From: Misgurnus anguillicaudatus
Taxonomy: Eukaryota > Chordata > Actinopteri > Cypriniformes > Cobitidae
Direction of reading: 5' to 3'
DNA length: 64,000 nucleotides
Assembly: GCF_027580225.2 (NCBI RefSeq)
Contig: NC_073361.2
Location: forward strand, 23,206,001 to 23,270,000
Below the pieces are notes generated by a model. That model ran no database searches, was not told where the DNA came from, and saw only the letters and a program-made list of their open reading frames with translations. The translations under genes and the position numbers were made by a program. Positions 1 through 14,642 of this stretch are shown piece by piece. Position 1 is the stretch's first letter; each line of letters opens with the position of its first letter.

Positions 1-480
1 TTGTCATGCTATTTGGAGAAATCCATTTAAAATCACTGCTAGTAAAAGTTGATGTAAGCTATGATTAGCGATGCTAGCCCTGGCACAAGTCACGAACCGC
101 ACAGACACGGTAAACATGCCGACAGAAACTTGTATACAGAGCGAAGAGAAGAGCTTCTGCATGCTCTCTCTCTGTCTCGTGCACGCGTTTAACAGGCGTT
201 CCCTCTCGGGAGTATTGCGTGTGCATTTTTTTTTAAATATCGAGGGGCGGTTCTTTTAAATAATTCGGGAAAATCTTCCTCTATACCTTTAATAAAGGTT
301 TTTTTTAATTTTTTTTTATTGCTTATTTTAGAATATTCAGCCATTATACAGTCGTTGCAGGCGCGCACCTTTTAATAATTTTTTGTTGCAAATAAAACCC
401 TCATAGTCCATAACTACTGTAGATTTAACTTTGTTTAATATAAACATTTAGTTAAATCATCAAACATCTGTATAACTTGT

Positions 481-645
481 CAGTGACTTGCTTGACTCAA
501 GCTACGACTTGACTTGAATTGCTTGACATAAAGCAGTGACTTGACTTGACTCTCACAAAAAATGACTCAGACTTGCTTGAGACTTGAAGGTTAAGACTTG
601 AGACTTACTTGTGACTTGCACATGTGTAACTTACTCCTACCTCTG
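481..645. repeat. degenerate ACTTG-rich repeat
   Basis: Many variants of GACTTG, ACTTGACTTG and GAGACTTG are packed into about 165 bases, ending TTACTCCTACCTCTG. It looks like a decayed copy of an ACTTG-rich dispersed repeat common in teleost genomes. Confidence 0.6.
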
Positions 646-710
646 CTATGCTGTCTCAGACTATGATTTGTTTGTCCTGTGGCTACAACCATATGCATTT
701 TGAAATTGAT

Positions 711-782
711 GGGTGAGCTGTTGGTTGCAATTCGCAATCTCACTGCTAGATGCCGCTAAAAAACCCATACTGTACCTTTAAC
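711..782. mobile_element. MITE end fragment (family of 62290-62676)
   Basis: GGTTGCAATTCGCAATCTC and CTAGATGCCGCTAAAA, ending in TGTACCTTTAA, match the right end of the complete TTAA element at 62290-62676. Only the terminal 70 bases remain. Confidence 0.65.
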
Positions 783-865
783 GGTGCCCAGCGTTAGGTC
801 AAAAAGGGACAAGCCTAGTCCAATGTGTTGTAATTTAATCTATGTTGGGATGTTTCAAACCAAAA

Positions 866-946
866 TGCTGGGTTGTTTTAACTCATTGTTGTGTCAAAAA
901 TAAACATTTTCTGGGTTAATTAAACCCAGCTTTGCTTTTTAAGAGT
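866..946. mobile_element. fragment of CTGGGTT MITE
   Basis: ATGCTGGGTTGTTTTAACTC and TTCTGGGTTAATTAAACCCAG resemble the interior of the TA-flanked element at 51151-51390. It is short and diverged. Confidence 0.45.
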
Positions 947-1813
947 GCATGCTTTATGATTTCATAATATCAGGTTGCAGCAAACATAATTCGTCTTGCG
1001 TGCCATAAAAATGTAACTTTAATAGTATCGCCTTTCATAGAAACCTAAACTAAAAATTACCTAAATGAAAAGATACTTAATTAAAAATAGCCATTGTCCT
1101 TGTAAATCAAAACCAAGGAAAAGTGGGTCAGGAGCTTGTGACAACCGACCACTGCTGCAGGTTTACAGCATGCAGCTATTTCTGGAAAAAGATGCCTGCA
1201 TGTGTCCGTGTGTGTTTGTGTGTGTGTGTGAATGTGAATGTAAAAAAGACGAGTGGACAGCCCTCAGCAGGGAACTTCACAGCATAGCTAAAAAATACTG
1301 CAACAGTCTCTGTTTATGCTTTCTGCTGCATGATCACACATTCAAGCTGGGAATAACATAAGAAAAAGACTCACATGGTAGGAAAACACAGGAAGAGATA
1401 CGGACAGAGAAAAAGACTGCACGGCTTAAATCCGTGCACACGGCCTTTTATAAGCGCATCGCTCTTAACAATGTAATATTGAGACATTCAAATTCACACA
1501 GGCATTAAAATAACTCTGCTGTGCCTACACTTTTATAATGAGGTATGTTATTAAAATCTAATGGAACGCAGCGGACTGATCTGAGATCATCTAGTCCATA
1601 GAACTGTTTATAGTCAGGTACGGCTGAACACATTGAAAATTAATGGTTAGATTCAGTATTTTCACAAAAGCCTGGTCATATTTCATCTCCTGTTTGTACT
1701 TTCATTATTCAATACAGTTTTATACCAAAATATATGGGCCAAAACACAATACTGATCTAGGCCTGTTAGTAACATGGACAATGAATCAGTATCACAGACT
1801 GCAAGCTAAATCT

Positions 1814-1819
1814 TTTATT
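1814..1819 (-). promoter_or_regulatory. candidate intronic poly(A) signal AATAAA
   Basis: The minus strand reads AATAAA 36 bases after the in-frame stop of the extended tail exon. It is followed by T/G-containing sequence, a plausible cleavage region for the short isoform. A single hexamer in AT-rich DNA can also be chance. Confidence 0.4.
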
Positions 1820-1854
1820 TTTTTGAACGAGTTTGACCATGTGAAAGATCAGCT

Positions 1855-2496
<642 letters not shown>

Positions 2497-3483
2497 CTAA
2501 GTCTGCTTTTACACAGATTAAAAATTCACCTTCAGGCAAAGGCAAAAAAGTGTGTTAATGAACTCATAGAGTAGACCGGGTGCCTGAATACGCTCTATCT
2601 TTTGAGACAAGCAGATGAATAATGAACAAGAGAGAGATCTGGTTACTGCGAAAAGTGCCGAATATAGAAAAATAAAAGGATGGGGACAGATGAGTGGAGG
2701 GAGAACCTGGAGCTGTGTGGGATAGTTAGCGTGAAACTAGGCTTTGAATATGGGCCACCTGCTGTTTCTACTTTTATCAAACTGCAATGTTTCACTTTTA
2801 ATATTGCATTGTGTATCATAGTTTTATTGTAATGGCTGTGCACAGACAAACAGGCCGATAGAGAGCGAGAGACCTAGAGAGAGACAAAGAGAGAGAGTCT
2901 TTTTCGGGGATACTTTTAAGTAATCTTGTAAAAAAACAAGCAGACAACTCTGGAGGTCTTACGGTTAACAATGCCAAAGTCCCCTAATTTGTTTTTCTGT
3001 AGGAACAATGTGTCTGTGTGTGCATGTGTGGAGGAGGAGGGACCGGCGGAAGGGAAAAAAACTAAGTGTTTAATTCATGCGTCTGTGTTTGCTCTTAAAT
3101 AAAAGCTTTGCTGCTGTGTTTGGCCTCTGGCTGACCGGACACCAAAGAACACAACATGGTCACACTCTTATACATACATTTAGAAACACACATCTTCTAG
3201 ATCCCACAGTTAGATATGAATTAGCTTTTTTCATTCTCACAGGCTTAAAAATTGCTCAGAATCCACGCCTGCTGTTTGCATTTTCCTCACTATTAAACTT
3301 TGAAAGTGAGACATTTTTACTAAAAAGTACATCAGAATGCAATTTGATATCCGACTCCCACCTCGGGGTTTGTGAAGAAAACTATAAATTCCCTGACTAC
3401 AGTTGAAGTTGAACTTACGTAATACATGAAAATCAGCATGAAGGGAGTATAACAGTTTTTCTGCATTTCTTTGTTAATGTTGG

Positions 3484-4570
3484 TTAAAGGAACACTCCAC
3501 TTCTTTTGAAAATAGGCACATTTTCCAGCTCCCCAAGAGTTAAATATCTGAGTTTTACCGTTTTGGAATCCATTCAGCTGATCTCCAGGTTGTAACGTTT
3601 TAGCAACTCAGAAAGTTTATTAAAACGGTTTCCCATCATCAAAATGTCTGGTTGTGTCGTTTGGTTGCACTAATATAATATACTAATATACGTTTATATT
3701 AGGGCTGGGTATCGATTCAGATGTTCCAGATCGATTCGATTTCGATTCACAAGCTATCGATTCGATTTCTATTTCCGATTCCAGTTCTCAGGTTGGTTTT
3801 TATACTCGATTCTCGATTCAACTCAATGAACATAGATTTAATACAAATACTATATTAATAAAAAAGAACAGTTAACAGCAGTTTACAAGTGGGTATTTAA
3901 TAAAAAGAAATTAAAAGCCACAACACCATCGTCGTTGTCTTGCCTGAGAAATCTAAAATGCTTCCATACCTCTTTTTATGTGAAAGTGGCATCAACGTCG
4001 ATGAAGCACCTGAATGAATGAATGACAGGCTCGCTTCTCGCATTTTGGTAACATCGCGCAAGGCGACATCTAGTGAAGAATACTACTAATTAGATTAACG
4101 TTAATCTTACGTTCAATGTTTGCGGAAATAAATATGAAAGAAAAAATTTTGATTCTCTCTTTGAGAATCGATTTTGAATCGACCACGTAAAATAAAACGA
4201 TTAATCGAAAAATCCACTTTTTTTGCCCAGCCCTAGTATATATGTATCTGGCAACTTTATTTTTGGCCATCTGCTAACATCTTCTATCCACTCCACTATA
4301 GTACACGGATCTGGTAGCTGTGTTGAAAAAGTTGATAAAGTCAACTTTATAAAATAACTTTCTCTGTCTGTGTTGCTTCACTGCGGATTCTTGCCATACT
4401 TCCGTTGCCTAAATGCGTGCGCATACACTGCCACGTCATCATTGTGTACAAACAGTAAAAGGGTCTATGGTGGAATATCAATTAGTGCAATCGTAAACGC
4501 ATCAACCAGACATTTTGATGCTGTGAAACCGTTTTGATAAACTTTCTGAGTTGCTAACCACTGGGGAGCA
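3484..4570. mobile_element. TTAA-type foldback element, interrupted
   Basis: The left end TTAAAGGAACACTCCACTTC is shared with 25955 and 54047. Inner arms AACTCAGAAAGTTTATTAAAACGG (3605-3628 region) and their inverse near 4530-4555 show the foldback. The right terminus is lost. It is split by a second element at 3700-4235. Confidence 0.65.
3700..4235. mobile_element. nested MITE, TAGGGCTGGG ends
   Basis: Inverted ends TAGGGCTGGG and CCCAGCCCTA, with subterminal ATCGATTC/GAATCGAT repeats at both ends (TCGATTCGATT clusters on the left, GATTCTCTC..GAATCGAT on the right). No exact target duplication was found. It lies inside the older foldback. Confidence 0.7.
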
Positions 4571-5297
4571 ACACCACTTCTGTTGCCAAAATGCGCGAGC
4601 AATTATTTGATCACGTGGGTCTATATGTTCTTAAAAGAAATTTATATTTAATTTTTGTGTAATATTAAACTGTATGATTTGCAGCATCCGGGTTACCGTT
4701 TGCTATAAGTTTTGAGTGGTTGTTATCTAGGAATGACAAACCTGCAAATATCGCAACTGGCCAATCAGAATGAAGCATTCCACGAGGCGTGTACAGTAAT
4801 AACTAACGTTAACAAATACAACCTTGCCACAATATTATTATTATTATTATTCATGCATAATTAATTTCCAGTTAAAATCTAATTTCATGTTACAGTTACA
4901 TAGCATTTTTTTGTATTACTATAATAGAACTGTCATGAAAATACTGTCACAACAATAAGGGCCGTCAATAGATTAGTATGTAGCTAAAATTAAAAAATCA
5001 CATATCAACATTTGCTAAGAAAGTCCCCATAAGGGAAAACTCTAAGATTATTTACATTATGCATTAGTATTGTGGATGAACAAACAAATATTTCAAAAGG
5101 AAAGAGAGATGAGGTGGAGGATTCAACCTCGCACACATCTCCAGTGGGCTTCACTCAACATGAAAAAGTGGTCTGACTCATTTGGGCACGTACACACTTG
5201 TGACGTGCTGAGGGCAGGTCTAAAGAACGGCACTGTAAAACAGCTCTTTTACCAATGCTAAATGTCAAGTATAAAGTCGTGCTATTGTGTGGGATTA

Positions 5298-5528
<231 letters not shown>

Positions 5529-7037
5529 TCATTAGCTTGTTGTGAAACATGTCCATGAGGTAAACAATAATTACATTAAAGCCTCAGAGATCACATGGGG
5601 CAGAAAGATACAGGTTTTCCCATGAGGGGATGGTTGGATCTCGGCCAATGAACACACACACAAACTCTAGTATTAAGTATTTGAGGGAACCGTGTAACAA
5701 CTGGAATTTGTGAAATAAAATGAAATTAAGATGGGCCTGGAGCACTTTGCAGTCACAAAGCACATCGTAAGATAAATGCACTGGTGCACTGGACGAAATG
5801 AGACACTTGGAAATATGCACACGCAAGCCAAAACTCTTGAGAGGAGCACTGAATCTATTTAAGTGTCGCCCAGAGGCTGACCCGAACTATAATGCATGAC
5901 TGTCTATTGCATCATTCATAAAGCAACCATCTTGAATTTTTGTATGCTATCGCATCTCACCTCCATCATCTCAGTTGCATGATGCTGCAATAATAGAGTC
6001 ATAGAGAGTCAGAGTAGCTTTATTGTCATTTATCTTGAGCATGGTGAAACGCAATACTACACAAGACAAATCAGGACACAGACTTAACTATAAAATTTTA
6101 TCTTAAATAGACTTAAATAAAAAAAAGTTGAATAAAGCTATGAAATTAACGAAGACCTAACATGCTCTCTATTGGCACAGCATTGGACTTAAGACACAAC
6201 ATAGCGAGTCATTTATTTAACACAAACAATGACTAGTCGTCTGCTTTTCTGCGCAACCAGTAAAAACAGGTAGACGCACGAGTATGAACACAAGCAGGCA
6301 GACAATGTAAATGGAAGTGACAGAAGGGATCCAGACAGCGAAAGATAAAGCGATTATCTCAGCGTGGTTGGGGAGGAGCATGCAAGCATGTGCGGCCAAG
6401 GTTCACACTCATCATCTAAGTGAAACCGCAGCTACTGAATCAGACACAATCTCTGTCCTCATCTCTCCCCCGGGCTTTTAATTTGTCTCTGTGGGTATTA
6501 TAAGCAGTAATGATGCTTGTCTACAAAGTTAGTGTTTGTTGATGTTTCTGTATTATCATTCTCTGGTTGGTAGAGTCAGTATAGAGCGCCTGATACTTTG
6601 CAAAGGTCAAAGAAATGTAGATGAGGTGGAGTCGGAGGGAATCAGGAAAACGAGAGAAACGCTTCCTGGACCCTTTGGAAAGACTTAATAAGAATTGCGA
6701 GCAGAAACTCATCTGTCAAAATAACTGTCCCACAAAATATCACTTTGTTCGCTCTGCTTTTGTCTCTCTGTATTTGTCCTACATTCATGTGCTGTCGTAG
6801 GACATATACCTCCCCAAAAAGATTTGGGAAAATATGTTTGAACTTTCAGAGAATTTAACGTTTTCATCCACAGTTTTATTAGTCTTTATTAGTGTTTTAG
6901 CAAAAATAAAATGATTTTTGGTGACAAATTTTATATTGATACATATTTTTGGAAAATGCTGTGAAATTTTTCTAAAACTCAACAATACACCATAGGCAAA
7001 TTTACTACCCTTTCGAGTTGTTTGTGGATGAAAACAT

Positions 7038-7504
7038 CAGTGGCGGCTCATGACTGCTCATCCGAGGGGCGCAAATTCAACATAAGTGTTCGGAGTGTCA
7101 AGTGTGTTGCTTGTGTTTTCAAAATATGTGTTTGTTGCATCATGTGAACCATGTGCATCACATGATTTGTCAAAATAAGTGCCCGCTGCACACGCGTCAA
7201 AACCGTTAATGATAAAAGAGACGCTCACATTCACAAAATACACTCAAGTCACTTAACAGTAAACTCTGATTACGCATGAGATTATGCGAGTATCTGGCAA
7301 ACACGAGCGTCTCTTTTATCATAAACCCTTTAGATGCGTCTGCAACAGGTACTTATTTTGACAAGACACGTGATGCACACAGGTTTACTCGAAGCGGCGA
7401 ACACATATTTTTTAATTATGAACCACACACATGACGGGCTATATACATGTTGTGACGAACTTCGCATCGTGCGCCCTCGAAAAAAGAAGTCACCGGCACC
7501 ACTG
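7038..7504 (+). mobile_element. hAT MITE, CAGTGGCGG family, copy 1
   Basis: Ends CAGTGGCGGCT and CACCACTG, flanked by an exact 8-bp duplication GAAAACAT (7030-7037 and 7505-7512), the hAT signature. The interior has the mirrored motif GATAAAAGAGACGCTC / GAGCGTCTCTTTTATC. Three relatives are at 18698, 55986 and 59027. Confidence 0.9.
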
Positions 7505-7534
7505 GAAAACATCCAGTTAATTACACTGCTGTAA

Positions 7535-7846
7535 AAATGTATCAGGATTTTAACTCTTTAATTGTCAAGTTCATTAGTGATGTCACTGATTTTGGGGAAA
7601 ACACACAAAATCACTGATTTTGAATATAAAAAGTGATATTAAAAGAAATATTAAATCTGATGCTGCACAAAAACTACTAATGTATCAAAGCCAATGTTTT
7701 CAGTAGTTTTTGACATGCCCAAAACTGATAAAAGGAAAAAAAACTCCCCAATCACTTTTTATATTGAAAATGTGTTTTTCTACCAAACCAGTGACATAAT
7801 TTACGAACTTGGCAATTAAAGAGTTAAAATCCTGTAATTTTTGTAA
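7535..7846. repeat. inverted repeat around AACTCTTTAATTG
   Basis: Arms of about 55 bases (CAGGATTTTAACTCTTTAAT at the left and its inverse near 7815-7835) flank about 195 AT-rich bases. It is probably a MITE with decayed ends; no target duplication was identified. Confidence 0.6.
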
Positions 7847-8234
7847 AAATATTGTTGTTTGGATCAGTACTGAGGTTGATTAAAAGATTTATGAAAAATA
7901 ATATTCATACATTTTACATACATTCAACATACATTTTTACAGACATTTAATTTGTTTTCATCTACGAACAACCCAAAAGAGTATGAATTTGAACAATGCA
8001 CAAAGTTAAAAACCCAAAAGAAATGAAAATAACATATAAAATCTCTAATACTTTTTCTCTTAAAGGAATAGTTTACCCCAAAAAAATCATCATTTACTTA
8101 ACCCCATGTTGTTACAAACCTGTACAAACTTCCCTGCTCTGACGAACACAAAGAAAGATATTTTGAGGGATGTTTTTAACCAAACCGATCAGAAGCCCAA
8201 CTGACATCCATAGTAGGAAAAAAAATACTATTGA

Positions 8235-9114
8235 CAGGGTTCAAATGTCAAATTCCCTGACTTTCAATGACAAAAAATTTCCATGACCTATGTCCGGGAT
8301 GCTGTAAGCTTGGATAATGTTGTGCACACCGTGAGTTTATAAAAATGTAGCTTAAATGTGTGAAATTAATAAACAGTGCCAATAAACTGCTGTTTAAATT
8401 GTAGTCAGTGGAGCCTTGGACCTGGAATTGGTATTCCTTTTATCAGTTAACAAGCTGATTACATTTTGATAAATGGACAGTGTTGGGGTAGCGCATTACA
8501 AGTAACGCGCATTACGTAATAATATTACTTTTCTGAAGTAACAAGTAACGCATTACTTTATAAATGTACACATTAATATTTGAGTTACTTTTTAAAAAAA
8601 AGAAATGCGAGTTACTTTTCAGTTGAATTCATTTAATTTAAAAAAATATAATGAACTGAATTAAACTGAACATATTAACGTAGAAGTGCGCACTCTTTGC
8701 GCCTGAATAGGAACAGTTTGAGTCAGAAACGGAGATGGCAGGCCAGAGCTTGACATTTTTGCGATCATAAAAAACACCTGCAAGGCCTGAAAGAGATTAA
8801 GTCTCAGCCAAGTAACAAAAAGTAACGCAAAAGTAACTTAAAAGTAATGTAAGCATTACTTTTCATGATAAGTAACTAAGTAATGCAATTAGTTACTTTT
8901 TTGGGAGTAACTTAATATTGTAATGCATTACTTTTAAAAGTAACTTTCCCCAACACTGTAAATGGAAACTAAAATTTAAAGCAATAAACAAAAATCCCTG
9001 ATATTCCATGCCTTGGACATAAAATATAAAATTTCTGCATTTTCAATGTCTGAAAAAGATCTTTCAAAATATTTCCACAATATTTCAGAAATTCCATGAC
9101 CTGTGAGAACCCTG
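8235..9114. mobile_element. CAGGGTTC-family element (second layer)
   Basis: Starts CAGGGTTC and ends GAGAACCCTG, flanked by a 6-bp duplication TATTGA (8229-8234 and 9115-9120). The interior has the TTCCATGACC motif at both sides. It is the same family as 37521-39146, which also has a 6-bp duplication. Confidence 0.8.
8478..8958. mobile_element. hAT-like MITE (innermost layer)
   Basis: Inverted ends CAGTGTTGGGG / CCCCAACACTG with an exact 8-bp duplication TAAATGGA (8470-8477 and 8959-8966). The body has many AGTAACG/GTTACTTTT subterminal repeats on both arms, a typical binding-site array for a transposase. Confidence 0.9.
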
Positions 9115-9312
9115 TATTGAAGTCAACGGGGCTTCTGTTCGGTTTGGTAACAAATATTCCTCAAAATATCTTCCTTTGTGTTCATCAGAACAAAGAAATC
9201 TATACAGGTTTGTAACAACATAAGAGTGAGCAAATGATGACAGAATTATCATTGTTATGTGAACTATCCCTTTAAAGACCAACACAATTGGTCAAATTTG
9301 CTTGAAATCTTA

Positions 9313-9624
<312 letters not shown>

Positions 9625-9628
9625 TCAC

Positions 9629-10583
<955 letters not shown>

Positions 10584-10616
10584 TTACTAACTGAGGAGAT
10601 CAAATGTAAAACCCTC

Positions 10617-11984
10617 TAAGGAGCCAATCACACCAAACACGTGCGGCGCAGCTTTTTATATTGCTAGGCAACCACCAAGGCAGCTAATTTGTCAATCAAA
10701 TATTAAAGCGTGAACGCCCTTTTGCTGTTAGCTGTCAGATTATCAGAAACTTTAAAAAGAGAACGCTTGTTCTGACCTTGATCGAGGGTGAAAGGTGCAC
10801 AAACACGCAGGAGACAGTGAAGCCCTTTTCACACAGATATTCCGTAAGATACACGGGACAGGCATCCTGGAATTTTCCGGGACCGTTTGATATTTTATTC
10901 ATTCACACTGACATGATTACCCGGTCCCGGAAAGACACGTGACCTGTTGAAAGTCCCGCCCTCTCTTCTACGCAGCGTCTGAAGTTTGCATATTATTTAT
11001 TATTTCTCTCTCCAGAAACAACTCGCGTGCATTTTTGTTTATAAGACTACAAAGGAGCGCGTGAACGCACAGTTCTATTCTGGTAAATTATCTCAGCTTC
11101 AGAGTGGATATTTGACAAGCTCCCTGATTTCTGCTTTGATACAGTTTTCAGACATTTCTCATCGTGATTGTTTATATGCATTTAAAACCCGCATTTTGAG
11201 GAGCTGAACGATATATCTTGTTGGGATGACGTGCGGGTATTTTCGTTTATTATAGCTCAAATGAGCACGTGACGTGATATTCTTTTATGCTGCTGAATGA
11301 TCTCCGTTTCAACGCAATAAATCACAAGCTAATTTACCTGATATCTGCTTCAGTCCAGTTTGCTGACATTTCTCGTCGTGAATGTTGTAAATCCCTTATT
11401 TTAAAGAGTTGAACCAACTTCGTGTTGCCATGACACGCGCGTCCTCACTACGGCACGTGCGTCATTGTTTATGCGTCTCATTTATAATTTCCTGATAACT
11501 GCTTTAATCTAGTTTGCAACATTTCTCGTGGTGAATGTTTATATGCATGTTATCTCTCGTTGTAAGGAGCTGAACCATAACTTGTGTTGTGATGATGACG
11601 CACGCGTCCTCACTTCGACACGCCCATTACGGTATTCGTCCGGCTTCTTGTTCACACAGAGGGTTACCCGCGTATCTTACTAGGTCCTCTTTCCGGCAAC
11701 GATCCCAGAAGATTAACGGAACGAGTTTTTGTTCACACAGACGCTTGTCTGGCAATTTTACGGGGGACCAGAGGTCTGTGTGAATGGGGTTTGAGTGACT
11801 GCAGTCCGGTTGTTCCAAGCAACTGTAAACTTCCGTCACCACAACGGAAAGCCCGCCTCTCCCCTCATTCGATTGGACAATGGAAAGACGCGCAAATGAC
11901 GTTAGACGCTTTTCTGCTCTCAGCGCTCTTTCAAAAGAGTGTGCCTGCAACTGCCATAAATGCGTTCGGTGTGATCGGTCCTTA
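10617..11984. mobile_element. transposon relic, CCAATCACACC ends (outer)
   Basis: Left TAAGGAGCCAATCACACC and right GGTGTGATCGGTCCTTA are imperfect inverted ends. The middle is replaced by the element at 10820-11792. No exact target duplication. Confidence 0.6.
10820..11792. mobile_element. CCCTTTTCACACAGA element with tandem units (inner)
   Basis: Imperfect inverted ends CCCTTTTCACACAGA / TCTGTGTGAATGGGG. Inside, three imperfect copies of a 130-200-base unit start near 11126, 11335 and 11491, each with TGATWWCTGCTTT, GACATTTCTCRTSGTGAATG-like and GGAGCTGAAC motifs and ending in a CACGTG/CACGCG-rich stretch. Confidence 0.65.
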
Positions 11985-12804
11985 CGTTTGTCTAACATGT
12001 TTTCTTGTCAATTCAAATTTTTATTGGGTTCTTATGTTTAGTTTAGGTAATTTCATGAGAATGACCATGATAAGGTTAAATGAAATGCCTTATTTACACC
12101 AATCTCACTTTAGTTATTTCATTGGTATTTAACAAATTTGACTCTCTTTTGCTGCAAAACCCTCTAAGTACATACAAAAAGTCTCCAGTCACTCTTCACT
12201 GTGCTTTCTGAATAAAAGTAAAAGGCTCAAAAATTCAGTCAATATCCTAATATAGTAGGTAAACCTCTTTTAAAAGGTCACGTTCTTCCTGATCCCAGTT
12301 TTTAAACTTTAGTAAGTGAGTAATGTTGCTGTAATAGCATAAATTATACCTGCAAAATGATAAAGCTCAAAGTGCACTGCCAGGCGACATATTTTCTTTT
12401 ACAGAACTCCCCTTTCAAAGCCTACAGCGAACGACCTGTTTGGACTACAAATGACGTCAAAGCAAGAGTGTTTGACTAAACTCCGTACACAGGAATACGT
12501 CAGTCGCCTGCTAAGCTAACGGTAAACTAAGCTGCTGTCGAATCACAACACACTGAACCAGCTAATAATCATAACTCGCTACATATTTTTGAAGGAGGGA
12601 CTTCATAGAACAAGAAAGACATCAGCCTGTTTTGAGGACAGTGAAAACAGCGCTGTAAGTAAATTGTGTGGAAAAATAATGTGAAACATGAACACATGTT
12701 ATATTGCGCACTGTAAACACAATCGAAGCTTCAAATACACAGAAAGAACGAGATGCACCATGCACTTGGGGACTTTTGCTGTTTAGCAGCTTTTGCATCT
12801 GAAC

Positions 12805-13264
<460 letters not shown>

Positions 13265-13745
13265 ATCTGAACTTTTCAACTATTATGGAGAGCTGCAGAA
13301 AATACAAATTTCTGTAAGCAAAACCCAAAAAGAAAACGCATTTTAGCACTTTAGGTTCTCACGTCCCAATGGGGTTTTTGAATGGACTTACTTTATATTT
13401 ATATTTTCATATTTTCATAGTCATGTTCTTTGGTAAATATCAACATCAATCACTGTGTGATGCTTTAAGAGAATAATACAGTAGTAGCATAATATACAGT
13501 GTTTGGAAAGGATATGCAATAATACAATAAGATTACATTAGGTGCCTCCCAAAAAGTGTCAGAAAGCATTAAAAGCATGAAAAAACTTTTTTTTTCTGTT
13601 GTTTTAACTTCCTTTAGTCTTGTAGAAGTTTTAGGTTGAAGTTTTATATTTACTGTGTTTTGCTCCATATAAAGCCATAATATGCAGCCAGCGACAGAAT
13701 GATGACAATACTACAAAACATAAGGTTAAAGACAGAAGTAATCAC

Positions 13746-13794
13746 CTTTATTCTTTTTCTTGGTCTTGGATAACAAAGAGGATCCCTGGAATGT
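13746..13794 (-). CDS. cnksr2: cnksr2 small exon (49 bp), Lys-rich
   Basis: Sixteen codons TFQGSSLLSKTKKKNK plus one base (residues about 529-545). It matches the TFQQSSLQ...KKKNKG segment of mammalian CNK2. Acceptor tctttgtAG, donor AAG|GTGATT. It is not divisible by three, so skipping it alone would shift the frame into the PH domain. Confidence 0.93.
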
Positions 13795-14065
13795 CTACAA
13801 AGAAAACAAAACACATCATCAGAGTTGACAAGAATAACAAAATAGATATTTGCTTCCACAGCTTCTACTGAGATATAACAGAACGTATGCCGCAATGTTA
13901 GCTTGTCCGGAACCGAGCACACTTTCATCCATTATACTGTATGACACTTGCATTATATGTGAGCGGTCCCTACACTAATAGGATTTTGTTTCTCTCTCCC
14001 TGTCTCCTCCTCGAACCCGAGGACACTGAGAAGCACATACCCAGTTCCTGCTGTTGTGAAGCTCT

Positions 14066-14499
14066 TTAAAAGGGACATATCAAGAAAATTCAACTTTTTC
14101 CATGTTTAAGTGCTATAATTGGGTCCCTAGCGATAGAAAATGTGAAAAAGATCAACCCAGTAACTTAGTTTTGGTAAACCATTCTCTGGAAGCATGTGAA
14201 AAAATAGGTCATTAAAATTTGGCTCCCCTTGTGATGTCAGAAGGCGATAATACCGCCCTTTAATCTGCATTATCCAACCACAGCACTGCCATTTAGTGCA
14301 GATAATCGCTCATCATTTGCATTTAAAAGGACACACCCAAAAACGGCACATTTTTGCTCACACATAAAAAGTGGCAATGTTAACATGCTATAATAAATTA
14401 TTTATATGAAATTTTGAACTCAAACTTCACATAAGTACTCGGGGGACACCAAAGATTTATTTGACATCTTAAAAAGTCTTGTGAAATGTCCCCTTTTAA
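14066..14499 (+). mobile_element. TTAA MITE, copy 1 of the 40261 family
   Basis: Begins TTAAAAGGGACATATCAAG and ends GTGAAATGTCCCCTTTTAA. The interior shares AAAGATCAACCCAGTAACTT and CAGCACTGCCATTTAGTGCA with 40261-40783 in the same orientation. Confidence 0.85.
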
Positions 14500-14642
14500 C
14501 CATCCCATTATTGTGATACCCAGCCGATGATTGTCCACTTCCTTTAAATTTTCATTTACATTTTTAAAACTTTTAATTGACATACATTTTTATATAATAT
14601 AGTACTCAATATATAGTATATCTTCTATAGGATCAGCTAGGT

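Larger units (their letters stand above)
8060..9275. mobile_element. TTAA-type foldback, host of two nested insertions
   Basis: Left end TTAAAGGAATAGTTTACCCC and right end GTGAACTATCCCTTTAA at TTAA sites. The arms contain the very common cyprinid motif CATCATTTACTTAACC... and its inverse. The centre is broken by an element at 8235-9114, which is itself broken by one at 8478-8958. Confidence 0.85.

Noticed and set aside
1..1800. Final cnksr2 exons (coiled coil, PDZ ligand)
   Set aside because: No matching minus-strand segment; they must lie to the left of the window.
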